The notes beneath the pieces were generated by a model. The model made no database searches, was not told the DNA's origin, and worked only from the letters and a program-made list of their open reading frames with translations. From contig JAATGX010000145.1 of NCBI GenBank assembly GCA_015688915.1, positions 1-8,024 of the forward strand: a DNA stretch of 8,024 bases. Reading direction: 5' to 3'. The DNA comes from Desulfuromonadales bacterium (lineage in GTDB: Bacteria; Desulfobacterota; Desulfuromonadia; Geobacterales; Pseudopelobacteraceae). This document shows, one piece after another, positions 5,733-8,024 of this stretch. Within the stretch, counting starts at the first letter, position 1. The number at the start of each line of letters is the position of its first letter. The position numbers were made by a program, and so were the translations under genes.

Positions 5733-5752
5733 ACGCTGACCAGTCAACTGGA

Positions 5753-5778
5753 GGCCGAGGAGAATCCTTGGCCTTTTT
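5753..5778 (+). terminator. Intrinsic terminator 2 upstream of the exporter
   Basis: The 9-bp stem GGCCGAGGA/TCCTTGGCC includes one G-T pair, has a GAA loop, and is followed by five T (5774-5778). The preceding GCTGACC box begins 18 nt before the stem, exactly as at 4080/4098. Confidence 0.8.
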
Positions 5779-5859
5779 CAGTATCATCTTACGGAGCAGC
5801 CCGGTTAAAAGACCAGGCCCTCCCAACGACATAACGCAAGGCTGACTGTACGCATCAGA

Positions 5860-5897
5860 GGCCGGATACCCCGACAGGGTCGCCGGCCTTTTCTTTT
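5860..5897 (+). terminator. Intrinsic terminator 3, just before the exporter
   Basis: The outer stem GGCCGG (5860-5865)/CCGGCC (5883-5888) and inner stem ACCC/GGGT are followed by TTTTCTTTT. GCTGACT (5841-5847) begins 19 nt before the stem. It ends about 52 nt before the exporter start codon, so every transcript from P1 or P2 must pass three terminators to reach the gene. Confidence 0.75.
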
Positions 5898-5948
5898 ATT
5901 AATGAAACTAAATCAGTAATCAGCATCCGACGAAGGGGGTACACGAAT

Positions 5949-8024
5949 TTGATACGGAAATTTGTACAAGGGGTAGTTCGGTTCAGGGTTGCGGTTCTCA
6001 TCGGGATAATCGCGGCAACCATATTTTTCGGCTGGCAGTTGAAGGATCTCAAGATAGCCTTCGGTGGCGGGGACATCGTGCCGCCGAACCATCCCTACGT
6101 GAAGCTGCACGAAAAGATGACCGAGACCTTCGGCGGCGTACACCTGGTGCAGATCGCCGTGCAGGTGAAGCAGGGGGATGTGCTCGACCCGGTGAACCTT
6201 GCCAAGCTGTACCGGATCGACCAGGCGCTGCGGGACATGCAGGGAATATCCACCTCCAAGATCACCTCCATCGCCTCGCGGAAGTTTTCGCGGTCCCATT
6301 TCTTCTACGATGAACAGGGGTACCCGGCGCTGGAGTTCGAGAAATACCAGGACATCATCAAGAAGATCATCGACGGCGACAAACAGGAGGCGGCCGCCTT
6401 CCGGGAAGAGGTGCTGAACAACGGCGCGGCCAGCGCCTTCCTGTCGCCCGACCGGAAGAGGACCCTCATCCTGGCCGGGTTCCAGTATGAGGAAGATTAT
6501 CGCTACGTCTTCCAGACGCTCCAGAAGATCGTCAAGGATGAATCGGACGCGAACACGGAGTTCTTCCTCGCCGGCCGCCCCATCATGCTCGGCTACATCG
6601 ATTCCGCCTTCCGGGGGATCCTGGTGGTCTTCTCCATCGCCGTGCTGGTCATGGTCCTCACCCTCTATCTGGATTTCCGGACAATCCGCGGCGTCCTGCT
6701 GCCGTTGTCGTCCGGGCTCATCGGCGTCATCTGGGGCCTGGGGTTCATGGCATTTCTCGGCCACAGCATCGACGTCCTCGGGGTGACCATCCCGTTCCTG
6801 CTTATCGCCCTGGCCCACGGCCATTCGGTTCAGATCCTGTCCCGCTACTACTATGAGTTCGCCCATGGCCGGGACAGGGTTGAAGCGGCCGTGGAGTCCA
6901 TGGTCGGCCTGCTCAAGCCCATGACCACCTCCATCTTCGCCGATGCGGTCGGCCTCCTCGTGCTGATCCTCATGCCGTTCAAGAGCATCCAGTCCATGGC
7001 GATCGTCGGCACGGTCGGCATCGTTGCCATCTGCATCGGCTGCTTCATCTACATTCCGGTCGCTTTGGCGCTGTTGCCTCCCATGAAGCAATCGTCGGTC
7101 AACCGTGAGGAGAGCTGGTTCGGTCCCCTGTTCGAGCGCCTTGCCGCCTATTCCCTGGGCAAGGGCAAATGGCCGATCCTGGGGGGCACCGTTGTCATTC
7201 TGATCATCGCCCTGGTGGGTGCGTCCAGGGTCCAGGTGGGCGAGTTGCAGGCCGGTTCTCCCGATTTCTGGCCCAACTCTCCCTACAACAAGGCCGAGCG
7301 GGTGGTGAGTCAGTTGACCGGCAACAACCTCTACTGGATCAATGTGGAGGGGGAGAGTCGCGGGGCGTTGTACGACCCGAAGGTGATCTCCGATGTCAAT
7401 GCCTTGCAGCGCCACCTGGAAGAGCGGAAGGAGGTTGGCTATACGGTCTCCTACGTGGATGGCCTCAAGCGGGTGAACGCCGCGCGGCATGAGAGTGATC
7501 CGCGCTGGGAGATCATCCCGACCGACGCCGGGGTGGCGGGCGAATTGATCGGCAGTGTCGCCGGCGGCAACCAGGGGTATGACGAAAACAAGGACCTGCT
7601 GACCATGGACTACCGGAAAGGCACCATCTCGGTCTACCTGAAGGACCGGAAGCCGGACACGATGAACAACGTTGTCGCCGATACCCGAAACTTCCTGAAG
7701 GCGAACCAGAAGAGCACGATCCGCTTCGAACTTCCGGGCGGGACAACCGGCATCTACTCGGCCATCAACGAGGAGATCGAGAAGAACGAATTCCTGAGCG
7801 TCAGCATCGTGGTCATCGGCTGCCTGGGGCTGACCATCCTGGCTTTCCGGTCGGTGCTGGCCGCGCTGATCATCTTCATCCCTCTTCTGATCGGCAAGGC
7901 GATCACCATGGCCTTCATGGGATACGGCGGCATCGGTTTCTTCGTCTACACGCTGCCGGTCATCACCCTCGGTTTCGGCCTGGGCATCGACTTCTCCCTG
8001 TACATCCTCGCCCGGATGAAGGAG
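5949..8024 (+). CDS. RND/MMPL-superfamily exporter, 3' end outside the window
   Basis: The frame is open for 692 residues to the window edge. The first membrane helix is about 13-31, followed by a periplasmic loop and a helix bundle at about 222-385. Within it GHSIDVLGVTIPFLLIALAHGHSVQILSRYYYEF (271-304, named by ends GHSIDV and YYYEF) has histidines H290/H292 where relay acids sit in many relatives. A second half repeats the plan from about 400 and ends in helix 10 with GLGIDFSLYIL (677-687), where D681 is the likely proton-relay acid. Such proteins use the proton gradient to export lipids or hydrophobic molecules from the inner membrane or periplasm. The start is TTG 5949, with AAGGGGG at 5933-5939 9 nt upstream; no in-frame ATG exists before 6117, which would remove helix 1. 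Probably the last helices are missing. Substrate is unknown. Confidence 0.9.
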   Translation, partial: MIRKFVQGVVRFRVAVLIGIIAATIFFGWQLKDLKIAFGGGDIVPPNHPYVKLHEKMTETFGGVHLVQIAVQVKQGDVLDPVNLAKLYRIDQALRDMQGISTSKITSIASRKFSRSHFFYDEQGYPALEFEKYQDIIKKIIDGDKQEAAAFREEVLNNGAASAFLSPDRKRTLILAGFQYEEDYRYVFQTLQKIVKDESDANTEFFLAGRPIMLGYIDSAFRGILVVFSIAVLVMVLTLYLDFRTIRGVLLPLSSGLIGVIWGLGFMAFLGHSIDVLGVTIPFLLIALAHGHSVQILSRYYYEFAHGRDRVEAAVESMVGLLKPMTTSIFADAVGLLVLILMPFKSIQSMAIVGTVGIVAICIGCFIYIPVALALLPPMKQSSVNREESWFGPLFERLAAYSLGKGKWPILGGTVVILIIALVGASRVQVGELQAGSPDFWPNSPYNKAERVVSQLTGNNLYWINVEGESRGALYDPKVISDVNALQRHLEERKEVGYTVSYVDGLKRVNAARHESDPRWEIIPTDAGVAGELIGSVAGGNQGYDENKDLLTMDYRKGTISVYLKDRKPDTMNNVVADTRNFLKANQKSTIRFELPGGTTGIYSAINEEIEKNEFLSVSIVVIGCLGLTILAFRSVLAALIIFIPLLIGKAITMAFMGYGGIGFFVYTLPVITLGFGLGIDFSLYILARMKE

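Noticed and set aside
5913..7490. Long - strand ORF of 525 codons
   Set aside because: It is the antisense shadow of the exporter, with low-complexity His/Asp/Gly-rich sequence typical of GC-rich reverse frames.

Overview
The window looks like chromosomal DNA from a Desulfuromonadia/Geobacter-type bacterium. This is inference from style, not a database match: GC-rich genes with strong Shine-Dalgarno sites, an RND/MMPL exporter, and intergenic regions packed with CCCCTCCC-TTGC-GGGAGGGG and CCCCCTTTTTCAAAGGGGG type palindromes. All genes found are on the + strand.

Layout. (1) 1-290 is intergenic: a pair of inverted G/C-rich arms (61-177) and a second hairpin repeat (182-217). (2) 291-3458 is a tight four-gene run: a LysE/RhtB-type exporter broken by one missing base near 629-632, a small nitroreductase-fold flavoprotein, a class I SAM methyltransferase, and an M16 zinc protease that overlaps the methyltransferase by 14 nt. 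(3) 3472-3964 holds an inverted copy of the hairpin repeat, then a DUF559 endonuclease-fold gene flanked on both sides by near-identical inverted arms. (4) 3965-4479 is intergenic: a near-consensus promoter with two dyads, a short putative transcript ending in a textbook terminator, and another gene-less arm pair (4320-4431). (5) 4480-5214 encodes a secreted DsbC-like protein whose CxxC active site reads Ser-Pro-Leu-Ser and which has no cysteine at all. (6) 5215-5948 is a long regulatory stretch: a different palindromic repeat pair, two homologous tandem promoters 108 bp apart, and three successive terminators. (7) 5949-8024 is the start of a large RND/MMPL exporter that begins at TTG and runs off the window.

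Two signals stand out. First, the same inverted-arm architecture occurs three times (61-177, 3528-3964, 4320-4431), once with a DUF559 gene between the arms and twice with only a 16-30 nt spacer. The left arm supplies the nuclease gene's Shine-Dalgarno, and the spacer at 107-120 matches the first bases of the DUF559 ORF at 10 of 14 positions. This suggests a MITE/REPIN-like family with DUF559 as its possible mobilising enzyme. Second, a GCTGAC box 18-19 nt before a GGCC-stem terminator occurs three times (4080, 5735, 5841), upstream of the DsbC-like and exporter genes. It could be a recurring attenuator or small-RNA module.

The four genes of the first run share no obvious pathway; their spacing suggests cotranscription only. 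The DsbC-like protein and the exporter would both act in the cell envelope, but they are separated by 734 bp and by separate promoters.
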